Origin: Sinorhizobium terangae
Lineage (GTDB): Bacteria > Pseudomonadota > Alphaproteobacteria > Rhizobiales > Rhizobiaceae
Length of the DNA stretch: 64,000 nucleotides
Assembly (NCBI RefSeq): GCF_029714365.1
Contig: NZ_CP121659.1
Location: 1,178,001-1,242,000 of the forward strand
Direction: 5' to 3'
A program made the position numbers and the translations under genes. Below, one piece after another: positions 18,895-28,462 of this stretch. The stretch's first letter is position 1, and every line of letters starts with the position of its first letter. The notes below the pieces were generated by a model that saw only the letters and a program-made list of their open reading frames with translations, made no database searches and was not told where the DNA came from.

Positions 18895-20184
18895 TCAGCG
18901 CTTTGAGACCGGGACGTAATCGCGCTGCGATGCGCCGACATAGAGCTGACGCGGGCGACCGATGCGCTGCTCCGGATCCTCGATCATTTCGTTCCACTGC
19001 GCGATCCAGCCGACAGTGCGGGCAAGCGCGAAGAGCACCGTGAACATGGTGGTGGGGAAGCCCAGCGCCTTCAGCGTGATGCCGGAATAGAAGTCGATAT
19101 TCGGATAGAGCTTCTTTTCGATGAAATATTCGTCGGTCAGCGCAATGCGCTCGAGTTCCATTGCCACTTCGAGCAGCGGATCGTCCTTGTGGCCGAGCTC
19201 GGCGAGAACTTCATGCGTGGTCTTCTGCATGATCTTCGCGCGCGGGTCGTAATGCTTGTAGACGCGATGGCCAAAGCCCATCAGGCGGAACGGATCGTTC
19301 TTGTCTTTGGCCCTGGCAATATATTCCGGGATGCGGTCGACCGTGCCGATTTCCGCGAGCATGTTGAGCGCGGCTTCGTTGGCGCCGCCGTGAGCGGGTC
19401 CCCAGAGGCAGGCGATGCCGGCCGCGATACATGCAAACGGGTTTGCGCCCGACGAGCCGGCGAGGCGGACGGTCGAGGTCGATGCATTCTGCTCGTGATC
19501 GGCGTGCAGGATGAAGATCCGGTCCATCGCGCGCGAGAGAACCGGGTTCACGACATACTCCTCGCAGGGAACTGCAAAGCACATGCGCAGGAAGTTCGAC
19601 GCGTAGTCGAGGTCGTTCTTCGGGTAAACGAACGGCTGGCCGACATGATATTTATAAGCCATGGCGGCAATCGTCGGCATCTTCGCGATCATGCGCAGCG
19701 ACGCGACCATGCGCTGATGCGGATCAGTGATATCTGTCGAGTCGTGATAGAAGGCCGACAGCGCGCCGACGCAGCCGCACATGACGGCCATCGGGTGGGC
19801 GTCGCGGCGGAAACCGGTGAAGAAGCGCGACATCTGTTCATGGACCATCGTGTGGTGGGTCACGCGATAGTCGAAATCGTCCTTCTGAGCCTTGGTCGGC
19901 AGTTCGCCGTAGAGGAGCAGATAGCACACTTCGAGGAAGTCGCCGTGTTCGGCCAGTTGCTCGATCGGATAGCCACGATGAAGCAGCACGCCCTCGTCAC
20001 CATCGATATAGGTGATCTTGGATTCACAAGACGCCGTCGACGTAAAGCCGGGATCGTAGGTGAACATCTTCGTCTGCTTGTAGAGCGATCCGATATCCAC
20101 GACGTCCGGCCCGATGGATCCCGATCGCACTGGCAGTTCCGCCGATTTTCCATCGAATGTTACAACCGCGCTTTTTTCTGTCAT
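18895..20184 (-). CDS. gltA: Citrate synthase
   Basis: 429 residues of the type I (hexameric, gram-negative) citrate synthase, condensing acetyl-CoA with oxaloacetate. The active-site histidines lie in [14 protein letters not shown] and [13 protein letters not shown], and the third catalytic residue, an aspartate, is expected in the segment near NVDFYSGI-like [12 protein letters not shown]. The N-terminal small beta domain ([16 protein letters not shown]) is intact. ATG at 20184 has GGAGG upstream. The open frame continues far upstream but that part is not coding-like. A hairpin lies in the leader. Confidence 0.97.
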   Translation of the reverse strand: MTEKSAVVTFDGKSAELPVRSGSIGPDVVDIGSLYKQTKMFTYDPGFTSTASCESKITYIDGDEGVLLHRGYPIEQLAEHGDFLEVCYLLLYGELPTKAQKDDFDYRVTHHTMVHEQMSRFFTGFRRDAHPMAVMCGCVGALSAFYHDSTDITDPHQRMVASLRMIAKMPTIAAMAYKYHVGQPFVYPKNDLDYASNFLRMCFAVPCEEYVVNPVLSRAMDRIFILHADHEQNASTSTVRLAGSSGANPFACIAAGIACLWGPAHGGANEAALNMLAEIGTVDRIPEYIARAKDKNDPFRLMGFGHRVYKHYDPRAKIMQKTTHEVLAELGHKDDPLLEVAMELERIALTDEYFIEKKLYPNIDFYSGITLKALGFPTTMFTVLFALARTVGWIAQWNEMIEDPEQRIGRPRQLYVGASQRDYVPVSKR

Positions 20185-20206
20185 GGGAGCCTCCGTCTTA
20201 TGGCAA

Positions 20207-20228
20207 CGTGGCATAGAAAAATGCCACG
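20207..20228 (-). promoter_or_regulatory. Hairpin in the gltA leader
   Basis: A perfect 8-bp inverted repeat, CGTGGCAT / ATGCCACG, with a 6-base loop lies 23 bases upstream of the gltA start codon on the minus strand. It falls between the candidate promoter and the ribosome site. It could be an operator for a dimeric repressor or an RNA structure that tunes translation. No known motif is recognised. Confidence 0.4.
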
Positions 20229-20248
20229 AAATTGAACGTTGCGAATTT

Positions 20249-20276
20249 GCTATATGATTTATTTTCGACTGCCAAG
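20249..20276 (-). promoter_or_regulatory. Candidate sigma-70 promoter of gltA
   Basis: Read on the minus strand, CTTGGC (20276-20271) and TATAGC (20254-20249) are spaced by 16 bases, close to the rhizobial housekeeping consensus CTTGAC-N17-CTATAT. A start would fall near 20242, giving a leader of about 58 bases that includes the hairpin. The identification is by eye. Confidence 0.4.
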
Positions 20277-20500
20277 CTGTACGAAAGGCAAATTGGTGCG
20301 ATGCGAAAATGTGCATATGGCGACGCAATAATCGCACGATATGGCCAGATGTCCAAGCGGACCAATGATCGTTAATCTGATAATGCGGTACCATTCTATA
20401 TAGCTCTGCTGATTTTTTGTGCAGTTTATCTTCTGGTTGCAATGCGGCGAAGTTGGTTGCAGGATCGGCCGAGAGCCGCAGAGGGGCAGAGCGGGCAGCA

Positions 20501-22929
20501 ATGGGGATGGAAGAGCGAGGACCGACGACGCTCGATGCGCTGCATCGCGCATCGCCTTTCATCGGCAGCCAAGTCTCCGTTCACGCCGCCGATACCCCGG
20601 TAGCGCAGGCCGGGCGCCGGCTGCGACGGCCACTGAATGGTTCGGCGCTGGATCACAGGGTCCCTGCGGCTGCCGCCTCGGTCATCCGGCGATTGCGCGC
20701 GGCCGCGGAGGAGGAGGCTGATTTTGGGCACGGCTTCGTACTGATCCCGGTGCTTCTAGCGCTCGGCTCCCTCGTTTGGTTCACACTGGCGTATGACGTC
20801 GGAATTGCCAAACTTGCAGCGCTGCTTTGCGTTTTCGGCATATCGGCGCTCCTCTGCCAAGGGCGTTTCGCACCTTGGCGGCCGATAGCGATCGCGCCTT
20901 TCATCTTCGTTGCTGGTATGTTGCTGTCCGCGGCGGAGACCGCACGCCTCGGCACGGTCGTTCTCGATGGCCCGGTGACGACGAACCTTCGCGGACGCGT
21001 GTTGTCGCGCGAACAGGATGACAAGGGGCGCTGGCGATATCTGGCCGAGATCACCGAAACTTCCAGGCCTCGGCTTCGCAGACCACCCTCCAAAGCAACA
21101 CTGCTGGCGCGAAGTCAGCACCAAGGATTTCCGGTCGGGGCTATCATCGAGGGCAAGGTGCGCCTTTCCCCGCCTTCGGGACCCGCGCTGCCTGGGTTGA
21201 ACGACTTTGCCTTCGACGCTTTTTTCAAAGGCGTTGGAGCGGTCGGATTCTTCTACGGCGCTCCACGACTGGTACCATATGCGGACGTTGCCGCATCGCG
21301 CACCGATACGTCCCTGTTTGCGCGAGGCAAGGCCTTCCTTGCTGACATGCGTGAAGCCGTTGGAGAGAGGATCCGGACGGTGGTCGGCGGCGATACGGGA
21401 GCGATCGCGGCGGCGCTCATCACTGCGGAAGAGCGAGCCATCAGCCGCGAGACAGTCGAAACGCTGCGAGCCGCCGGCCTGTCGCATGTTTTGGCTATTT
21501 CGGGGCTGAACATGGTTCTGGCGGCGGGGACCTTTCTTGTCGGAGCGCGGACACTGTTGAGTCTGGTTCCGGGCCTGGCCGAACGGCTGCCGATCAAGAA
21601 GATCGCCGCTGCGGGGGCGCTGGTGATGGTCCTGCTCTACATCCTGATCGCCGGTGGCGCAGTCTCGGCGCTTCGTTCCTGGATCATGATCTCCATCATG
21701 CTCATAGCCGTCTTTTTCGACAGGGTTTCGATCAGCCTGCGGAATGTCGCTCTGGCGGCAATTATCATTATCGCCTGGACACCGTCGGCGGTTGCCGGGC
21801 CAGGATTTCAAATGTCCTTCGCCGCCACCCTGGCTCTGGTCGCAGGCTATGCCCGCTGGCGCGAACATCGAATGCGGGAGCGGGAACGAGCAACTGGCGA
21901 GCGCCGCTGGGAGCCGGCGTCCAATTTTGCCATTGGCACCGTCGCCACATCTCTCATTGGTGGCTTGGCGACGGCAGTCTACGCCGCCGCCCATTTTCAT
22001 CGGCTTCCGGCCTATGGATTGATCGCCAACGTCCTCACCACGCCATTGATCAGCATCCTCATCATGCCGTTCGGCTTGTTCGCCATGCTGCTAATGCCGT
22101 TCGGGCTTGAATATTATCCCCTGGTGGTGATGGGGCAGGGGCTCGATTGGATGCTCGCGGTAGCGCGCTACGTGGCTTCGTTCAATGGCGAATGGGTGAC
22201 GGGTCGGGTGGGTGCGACCGGTTTGCGCCGGCGGCGTTCGGCGGAATCGTGCTGTGTGTGCTGCGAACGCGGCTGGCGCTCATTGGAGCAGTATTGATCG
22301 TGTTCGGCGGCGCGGCGATCGCATGGGAGCGCCAGGCGCAACATCCCTCGGTGGTAATATCCGAAGACGGCCAACTGATTGGGCTGATTACAGAAGACGC
22401 CATCGCCACCAACCGGACCCGCCCGCCGGACTTTATCTTCTCGCAATGGCAGCGGGCGCTTGCCGCCTCCAATCATGTTGCCCCGGTCATCGAACGTGCC
22501 TCAAAGATGGAACCACGCGATCTTGCGGCAAGCGGGGTGAATGCGGCTGAAATCCTGTCATCTGTGAAACCTGGAGGCTTTATCTGCCGCAAGGGCGAAT
22601 GGTGCGCCGGCCGCAGCCGTGAAGGCTGGACCATCGTCATCGTCGACGCCCCCGAATTCTTTCCGTCCTTATGCGAGACCGCTGACCTCGTCATCGCAGC
22701 CGGCCGGCGGCCCTTACCGGCGTGCAAATCGAGCCGGGCACTGATTGTGACGGCTGAGACTCTGCGGAGTAGCGGCGCGATCGAAATTTACGCCGATGAG
22801 AAGCAGACTGGAGCGCCGCTCCACATGCGGATCGTGAGGTCGTTCACGTCCACGGGGAGGCCGTGGCAACGTCATCGCCGGTACGACTGGCGTAGCGATG
22901 ACTTCTCACCCGACGAAGGCAGCTTCTGA
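20501..22929 (+). pseudogene. comEC: ComEC/Rec2 family protein, apparently frameshifted
   Basis: A ComEC/Rec2-type membrane channel for DNA uptake. Frame one runs 20501-22297 (598 residues). It carries an N-terminal membrane and OB-like region (DUF4131-type) and the multi-span Competence domain with AEERAISRETVETLRAAG and LSHVLAISGLNMVLAAG. It then runs into arginine- and cysteine-rich sequence. The coding-like continuation (AAFGGIVLCVLRTRLAL and a C-terminal soluble part to 22929) lies in another frame, open from 22147. One lost base (or two gained) near the G-runs at 22206-22212 would explain it. The cause may be real decay or a sequence error. ATG at 20507 is an alternative start. Confidence 0.7.
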
Positions 22930-23113
22930 ATTCGCCTGATAAGTGGTCGTAAGAATGCGACACCGCCCTTATTCTTGATTATTTTACTCCACAAATCCTT
23001 GCCATTCGGTCATAGTTCGTCGTAAAGAACCTGCGAAAGCATGCGGGCTTGCTCGTCCCGGGGTTGCATCGCAGTCAGGCGACAAGACAGGCACACAATA
23101 TGTGAGGAACGAG

Positions 23114-24112
23114 ATGTCACACCGGACCCGGCCGCAATTGAGTGTGTTGTTTGCGGCAACGCTCGCCATTTCACTTGCCGGAGCGGTTTCGGCAGGCTTC
23201 GCCCAAACAATACAGCAAGATCCCTCCGCCGCGGTTGCCGGGCAGGCGCAGGGCGCGGCGGCGCCCGCCGTTACGGCACCTACTGCCGGCGAGAGCCAAG
23301 CGAATTTCACCGCGCCGCCGGAACTGCCTGCACCTGTCGACGCCCCGACGCCGGGCGCTAGCGGAAACCCAGTCCTTCCGCACGATCTTTCGCCGCTCGG
23401 CATGTTTCTCGCCGCCGATATCGTCGTCAAGAGCGTGATGATCGGCCTGGCGCTGGCATCCGTCATCACATGGGCGATCTTCCTGGTGAAGACGATAGAG
23501 CTCATTGGCGCAAAATCGCGGTTGAACCGCGCGGTGCGGATGCTCTCCGCAGCGAACGGGCTCGCCGACGTCAAGGCCGCGCTTGACCGCAAGGCGGGCG
23601 TTGCCGCGGAAATGGTGGCGGCGGCTGATGACGAAATGGCCCGTTCGGAGGCGGTTCTGGACCACGCCCCGGCTAGCGGTACCAAGGAGCGCGTGTCGTC
23701 GCTGCTCGGCCGTATCGAGGTTCGTGCCGGCAAGCGGATGAGCGGTGGCACCGGCATTCTGGCCTCAATCGGCTCGGTTGGTCCCTTCGTCGGGCTGTTT
23801 GGCACGGTCTGGGGAATCATGAATTCGTTTATCGGCATCAGCAAAGCGCAGACGACCAACCTCGCCATCGTCGCGCCCGGTATCGCCGAGGCTTTGCTGG
23901 CAACGGCCATTGGTCTCGTCGCGGCCATCCCCGCGGTGGTGATCTACAACTACTTCGCCCGGTCTGTAGGCGGCTACAAGCTGATACTGGCGGATGCGGC
24001 GGCCGCAGTGGAGCGATTGGTGAGCCGGGACCTCGACCATCGGCACATGCGCAGGACCCAGCCGCACAGGCGCGACGGCCATGTCGACGCTTCGATAGCC
24101 AGGATCGGATAA
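23114..24112 (+). CDS. exbB: ExbB proton-channel subunit (MotA/TolQ/ExbB family)
   Basis: 332 residues. ExbB forms the pentameric inner-membrane motor that uses proton flow to drive TonB. A signal peptide (about 1-30, ending GFA) leads to a Pro/Ala-rich periplasmic segment to about 95, longer than in E. coli ExbB. Three membrane segments follow, the last two around SIGSVGPFVGLFGTVWGIMN and EALLATAIGLVAAIPAVV, typical of the family. ATG at 23114 has GAGG 6 bases upstream; GTG at 23102 is less likely. exbD follows by 4 bases, but no tonB gene is adjacent. Confidence 0.93.
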   Translation: MSHRTRPQLSVLFAATLAISLAGAVSAGFAQTIQQDPSAAVAGQAQGAAAPAVTAPTAGESQANFTAPPELPAPVDAPTPGASGNPVLPHDLSPLGMFLAADIVVKSVMIGLALASVITWAIFLVKTIELIGAKSRLNRAVRMLSAANGLADVKAALDRKAGVAAEMVAAADDEMARSEAVLDHAPASGTKERVSSLLGRIEVRAGKRMSGGTGILASIGSVGPFVGLFGTVWGIMNSFIGISKAQTTNLAIVAPGIAEALLATAIGLVAAIPAVVIYNYFARSVGGYKLILADAAAAVERLVSRDLDHRHMRRTQPHRRDGHVDASIARIG

Positions 24113-24116
24113 GGCG

Positions 24117-24542
24117 ATGGCGGCAAAGATATCTGAAAGTGGCGGCGATCTCGATGAGAACAGCGAGATCAACGTAACACCCTTCATCGACGTCATGCTC
24201 GTCCTGCTGATCATCTTCATGGTTGCTGCACCCTTGGCGACCGTCGACATGAAGGTCGATCTGCCGCAATCCGTGGCCAAGCCCGCGCCAAGAGACGACA
24301 AGCCGGTTTTCGTGACGCTGAAGGCAGACTTGACGCTGGCAATCGGCAACGAGAAAACGGCCCGCGAGAGCTTCGTTTCCGAACTCAACCGGATGACGAA
24401 CGGGAACACGGAAACACGCGTGCTGCTGCGCGCGGATCGTCTGGTCGATTACGGCGAGCTGATGACGGTCATGAATCTCATTCGAGGCGCGGGCTACGGC
24501 AAGATCGCGCTTGTCGGTCTCGAGGCGGCGCCCGCGCGGTAG
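24117..24542 (+). CDS. exbD: ExbD energy-transducing subunit
   Basis: 141 residues with one N-terminal membrane segment and a periplasmic domain, the second part of the TonB motor. The segment INVTPFIDVMLVLLIIFMVA carries the essential membrane aspartate, and the C-terminal VLLRADRLVDYGELMTVMNL matches the ExbD/TolR fold. It is coupled to exbB by a 4-base gap. Confidence 0.95.
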   Translation: MAAKISESGGDLDENSEINVTPFIDVMLVLLIIFMVAAPLATVDMKVDLPQSVAKPAPRDDKPVFVTLKADLTLAIGNEKTARESFVSELNRMTNGNTETRVLLRADRLVDYGELMTVMNLIRGAGYGKIALVGLEAAPAR

Positions 24543-24843
24543 CTGCCTGCAGCCGCTGGTTTGAAGATTTGTCGTGACGCTTTTGCGGGACTGCCTGTCT
24601 TGCAGACGACACCCGATCAGCCGGCGCGTCTTTGCCCTCTTCTGTTCTGGAAGTGATGCGGCTCTGTCGTGAGCCGTTGCCACCGTTCCCTTTTTGCTTG
24701 CCGAAATGTCGCTGTCGCTTGAAACCGGCGGTGCGGCGATTTATGAGCTTAAGCAACAGGCTGCGCTTCGGCAGCCAGATGCAAGATCGCGCGGATTTCC
24801 AGGACACCGGCGCCGCGCCTATCCGGGACACGAGGGCAGTACC
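24543..24843. other. Intergenic region between exbD and the PCMT-family gene
   Basis: 301 bases. The frame of the next gene is open back to 24694, but the family-like sequence begins only at 24844. I see no terminator, repeat or small gene in it. Confidence 0.3.
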
Positions 24844-25503
24844 ATGAACTTCGAAGCAGCGCGCAATAAGATGGTGGACAATCAGGTCCGGACCACGGAC
24901 GTGACCTCCCATTCGGTCCTGTCCGCCTTCCTTTCCGTGCCTCGCGAGGAGTTCGTGCCCGCGAAATTGAAGGAACTGGCCTACATCGATGCCGACATCG
25001 AACTCGTTGGCGGGGCCGAGCCACGCTATCTGATGGAGCCATCGCCGCTCGCGAAGCTGTTGCAGCTCGCCGGAATTTCCAAGTCCGATGTCGTGCTTGA
25101 GATCGGCTGCGGGACGGGTTACGCCTCGGCACTGCTATCTCTGATTGCCGGCTCTGTTGTCGCACTGGAGAGCGACGAGGGGCTCGCCGCGACGGCGACG
25201 GCAACGCTCGCGCGCCTCGGCTATGACAACATTGCAGTGGTGACCGGCAACCTTGCCGAAGGCTACGCCGCAGAATCGCCCTATGATGTGATTTTCATTA
25301 ATGGCGCGGTGGAAACGATCCCCGAGGGCCTTTTCGGGCAACTTCGCGACGGCGGGCGTCTCGTGACGGTGGAAGGATTTAGTAACGCATCTCGTGCGAA
25401 ACTTTATGTGCGCGGATTCGGCAGGGTCTCGGAGCGGTCGGACTTTAACACGGCCGTTAAACCTCTTCCCGGATTTCGCCGCGAGCGTTCTTTTGTTTTC
25501 TGA
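24844..25503 (+). CDS. Protein-L-isoaspartate O-methyltransferase family protein
   Basis: 219 residues of the PCMT family, SAM-dependent methyltransferases that repair isoaspartyl residues. The SAM-binding motif I is VLEIGCGTGYASALLS near residue 80, with VVALESDEGLA after it and YDVIFINGAVE as post-motif. The N-terminal RNKMVDNQVRTTDVT replaces the usual RxxMVxxQI form well. A second, more canonical Pcm is at 51506. This shorter paralogue next to tolC is conserved in rhizobia as far as I recall, and its substrate may differ. Confidence 0.85.
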   Translation: MNFEAARNKMVDNQVRTTDVTSHSVLSAFLSVPREEFVPAKLKELAYIDADIELVGGAEPRYLMEPSPLAKLLQLAGISKSDVVLEIGCGTGYASALLSLIAGSVVALESDEGLAATATATLARLGYDNIAVVTGNLAEGYAAESPYDVIFINGAVETIPEGLFGQLRDGGRLVTVEGFSNASRAKLYVRGFGRVSERSDFNTAVKPLPGFRRERSFVF

Positions 25504-25782
25504 GGCACCTCATATTGGTGGCGCTCAGCATAGAAGCGTTGTTACCAAAATCGCAATGTTGCCAATTGGCAACGTATCCTTTGTTTCTTTTTGAAATGGC
25601 TGCTGAGAGCGTCAGTGGACAGTTGTCGCAGGACCGAATCCGGGTTTCAAAGAGCGCAGGGGTAGTGATTTGCTCGCCAACGGGTGGCACGAGCACGTCA
25701 CCACAGTCGTTGTGCAGGTCGCCAGAGCGGACTTGCTGATAATTGCGGGGCAGCACTGCTGCCTCGGTTGATCGGAGGGAAG

Positions 25783-27153
25783 ATGGTGTCGATTGTCCGC
25801 AAAGCAGCCTTGTGGGCGGCTGTCTCGACCAGTGTACTGATCGCGCCGCACGCGGCGCTCGCAGAGACGATCGCCGGCGCAATGGCCAAGGCCTATGCGA
25901 ACAACCCAGATCTCAATGCCGCACGTGCCGGCCTTCGCGCCACCGATGAAGGAGTTCCGATCGCCAAGTCCGGATTCCGGCCTCAGATTTCGGCCTCTGC
26001 GACGGGTACGCTAACCCGCACTGACATCGAGAAAACCGGCACGCGCGATTTTCACAGCGGGCAGATCGGTATCAGCATCACCCAGATGATTTTCGACGGG
26101 TTTCAGACACTGAACAACGTCAGAGCCGCTGAATCGAATGTCTTTTCCAGTCGTGAATCGCTGAAGGCGAATGAAATCCAGATCCTTCTTGCGGCAGCGC
26201 AGGCCTACGCCAATATCGCGCGCGACCAACAGGTCGTTTCAATTCGCAGGCAGAACCTGGCGTTCCTGAGGGAACAGTTGAACGCCTCACAAGCTCGCCT
26301 CGAGGTAGGTGAAGGAACGCGCACGGACGTGAGCCAGGCGGAGGCCCAACTCGCCGACGCGCAGTCCTTGCTGGTAAGCGCGATCGCTCAGTTGAAGCAG
26401 AGCGAAGCGGTCTACGTGCAGATCGTTGGCGCGGCTCCGACAGGAATCAGGCAGCCAGCGCCGGCCAGCAAGAGCATGCCGAGATCCCTCGATCAGGCGG
26501 TGGCTACAGGCTTGCGGGAAAATCCGCAGATTCTGGCTGCGCAGTATGCTGTCGACTCGGCAGGCTTCCAGGTGAAGTCGGCCGAAGGCACGATGCTGCC
26601 CGGTGTCGTCCTCCAGGGGGCAGTAACCCGCAACACCGGAAATGCCGGGACAGGCCTTGACGATACGACAGCGAGCGTCACCGCTCGGCTGGAAGTGCCG
26701 ATCTATCAGGGCGGCGTTGAATACGGGCAGATTCGTCAAGCCAAGGAAGTTCTGGGCCAGCAGCGGATCCTCGTCGATTCCGCGCGTGCTTCGGTTCAGC
26801 AGACCGTCGTTTCGGCCTACGCCCAGCTTGACTCCGCGCTTGCGCGAATTACCGCAAGCCGGTCGCAGATTTCTGCCGCCAACCTGGCGCTCGAGGGCGT
26901 CATCGAGGAGCGCAAGGTCGGTCAGCGCACGACCCTCGACGTTCTCGATTCGCAGCAGGACGTTCTGGACGCGCAGGAGTCGCTCGCCGGCGCACAGCGC
27001 GATGCCGTCGTGGCGAGCTATTCGCTGCTTGCCGCCATGGGCCGGCTGACGGTCAAGACGCAGGGTCTCGCCGTTGCCGAATATCGCTCCGAAGAGCACT
27101 ACGAAGCCGTCAAGGACAAGTGGTTCGGTCTGCGGACCGTCGACGGCCGCTGA
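25783..27153 (+). CDS. tolC: TolC family outer membrane efflux channel
   Basis: 456 residues, the outer membrane tunnel protein of type I secretion and multidrug efflux. A signal peptide covers about 1-27 (ends AALA). Two repeated outer membrane factor halves follow (AKAYANNPDLNAARAGLRA and, in the second half, GLRENPQILAAQYAVDSAG). The second half ends in long helices with the typical QRTTLDVLDSQQDVLDAQ. GGAGG precedes ATG 25783. The length equals that of the TolC described in S. meliloti, where it serves protein and polysaccharide export and drug resistance. Confidence 0.94.
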   Translation: MVSIVRKAALWAAVSTSVLIAPHAALAETIAGAMAKAYANNPDLNAARAGLRATDEGVPIAKSGFRPQISASATGTLTRTDIEKTGTRDFHSGQIGISITQMIFDGFQTLNNVRAAESNVFSSRESLKANEIQILLAAAQAYANIARDQQVVSIRRQNLAFLREQLNASQARLEVGEGTRTDVSQAEAQLADAQSLLVSAIAQLKQSEAVYVQIVGAAPTGIRQPAPASKSMPRSLDQAVATGLRENPQILAAQYAVDSAGFQVKSAEGTMLPGVVLQGAVTRNTGNAGTGLDDTTASVTARLEVPIYQGGVEYGQIRQAKEVLGQQRILVDSARASVQQTVVSAYAQLDSALARITASRSQISAANLALEGVIEERKVGQRTTLDVLDSQQDVLDAQESLAGAQRDAVVASYSLLAAMGRLTVKTQGLAVAEYRSEEHYEAVKDKWFGLRTVDGR

Positions 27154-27162
27154 CCGCGAGAG

Positions 27163-27268
27163 CTAGAGCCACTGCGCGTCTTATCAGGCGCGCAAAGGAC
27201 GCTGTAACGCTTTGAACCGCTGCATGATCTTATCCTTGAATCGGCACGATTTAAGGAAGCATGCAGTT
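27163..27268 (-). repeat. RIME-like palindromic repeat, full copy 3 (reverse)
   Basis: A reverse copy with both arms: the GCGCGTCTTATCAGGCGCGC palindrome with AAAGGACGCTGTAACGC, then GCTGCATGATCTTATCCTTG and the second palindrome around ATCGGCACGATTTAAGGA. It lies right after tolC. With the forward copy at 28254 it brackets the popZ gene as an inverted pair. Confidence 0.65.
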
Positions 27269-27429
27269 GGCGGGGCAGACGGCATCTGCCCCGAAAAACA
27301 AATCTGTGCAAGAATCCCCGTGGTTGATTCGTGACGTTTGTTTCGTCCGCGAACTCACTTAAGGTCTGTTTGAAATCGGCACATGGAGGCATCTTAAGCC
27401 CGTCTTTGCCGCACCAAACGAGGATGGAA

Positions 27430-28230
27430 ATGGCACAGCTCAATGTCGCGCGTGAACCTTCGATGGACGAGATTCTGGCGTCCATTCGCAAGATCATCGA
27501 GAACAACGAGCCTGGGCAGATCGGATCCTCTGTCCGGCAGGAGTTCGAAGACGAAGCCGGTGACGAGATCGAACTGACAATCGACTCGGAAATCGAGGCC
27601 GTTGCGTTCCGCGCATCCGAAGAGCCTCGCCTTTCATCAAACACACCGTCATATGTGTCGCCGGCTGAAGCAACCGGCGATGCCGCAGAAACGCAGACTT
27701 CGCCGCAGCCACCGCTTTCGCTCGCCGATGTCGCGGCAAGGGTGCGAGCCGCTTCAGAACGTCACGCGGTGAACTATGCGCCAAAGGATCAGGTCGGCCC
27801 GGCCCCGATGCCTCCGGTGCAGGATAATCCGGTCGTCACCTCACGAATGGCGGCGATCTCTTCGCCGGCGGCCCCGGTGAACGCAGGCGCCAGAAAAGTG
27901 GAAGACGAGGCCGTCCGGGATGTTGCCACAGAACGGATGGTTCCCGAGCCCAGCGCGTCGTCACAGGCAACTGTTAGGGAGAAAGTGGCCGACAGCGAAG
28001 AAACGCCGCTGGGCGCTATCGTTTCGCCGGCCGTCAGCCGCCAGGTAGCGCGCTCATTCAAAGACCTTGCCCACGCAGTCGAGCAGGGCCCCAGGCGTTC
28101 CTTCGACGAGATTGCGGAAGCGATGCTTCGGCCGATGCTGCAGGAGTGGCTGGATGACAATCTGCCCACCCTGGTCGAGCGCTTGGTGCGCGAGGAAATC
28201 GAACGCGTCGCGCGCGGTCCTCGTCGCTGA
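27430..28230 (+). CDS. popZ: PopZ family polar organising protein (DUF2497)
   Basis: 266 residues with the three-part plan of alphaproteobacterial PopZ. It has a short conserved N-terminal helix (PSMDEILASIRKIIENNE), a long acidic, Pro/Ala-rich disordered middle (about 30-195), and a conserved helical C-terminus for oligomerisation (RSFDEIAEAMLRPMLQEWLD, then LPTLVERLVREEIERVA). PopZ builds polymeric hubs at cell poles that anchor chromosome origins and, in polar-growing Rhizobiales, mark the new pole. ATG at 27430 fits GAGG at 27420; ATG at 27424 is the alternative. Inverted repeats flank the gene. Confidence 0.88.
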   Translation: MAQLNVAREPSMDEILASIRKIIENNEPGQIGSSVRQEFEDEAGDEIELTIDSEIEAVAFRASEEPRLSSNTPSYVSPAEATGDAAETQTSPQPPLSLADVAARVRAASERHAVNYAPKDQVGPAPMPPVQDNPVVTSRMAAISSPAAPVNAGARKVEDEAVRDVATERMVPEPSASSQATVREKVADSEETPLGAIVSPAVSRQVARSFKDLAHAVEQGPRRSFDEIAEAMLRPMLQEWLDDNLPTLVERLVREEIERVARGPRR

Positions 28231-28253
28231 GGCGCACTTTTGCGGAGAGCTAC

Positions 28254-28353
28254 CGCATGATTCCTTGATCGGAATCGATTTAAGGACAAAATCATGCAGC
28301 ACTTCAGAGTGCTACAGCGACCTTAGCGCGTCCATAGGACGCGACGCGCTGTA
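28254..28353 (+). repeat. RIME-like palindromic repeat, full copy 4 (forward)
   Basis: A full two-arm copy. The left arm is CATGATTCCTTGATCGGAAT, then CGATTTAAGGACAAAATCATG. The linker is CAGCACTTCAGA. The right arm is GTGCTACAGCGACCTTAGCG with the inverted CGTCC / GGACG core and CGCGCTGTAA at the end. It follows popZ and lies 43 bases upstream of the proposed valS promoter. Confidence 0.7.
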
Positions 28354-28395
28354 AAGTCGCGAGCGTAATCGCTTGCGGCTTTTTCGCCGTTTGTG

Positions 28396-28424
28396 TTGAC
28401 TTGGGCTGGGCCTTCCGGTTTACA
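28396..28424 (+). promoter_or_regulatory. Candidate sigma-70 promoter of valS
   Basis: TTGACT at 28396-28401 and TTTACA at 28419-28424 are separated by exactly 17 bases, a good match to a housekeeping promoter. Transcription would begin near 28431, about 32 bases before the valS ATG. No T-box or other leader element fits in that space. Confidence 0.5.
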
Positions 28425-28462
28425 AAAACGCTGACATCAATCTCCAAAATACTGGCCGAAAA

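Larger units (their letters stand above)
20185..20500. other. Intergenic region between divergent gltA and comEC
   Basis: 316 bases, clearly more AT-rich than its surroundings, as expected for a divergent promoter region. It contains the gltA leader hairpin and promoter candidate. I see no further gene and no clear promoter for comEC, whose reading frame is open back to 20417. Confidence 0.4.
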
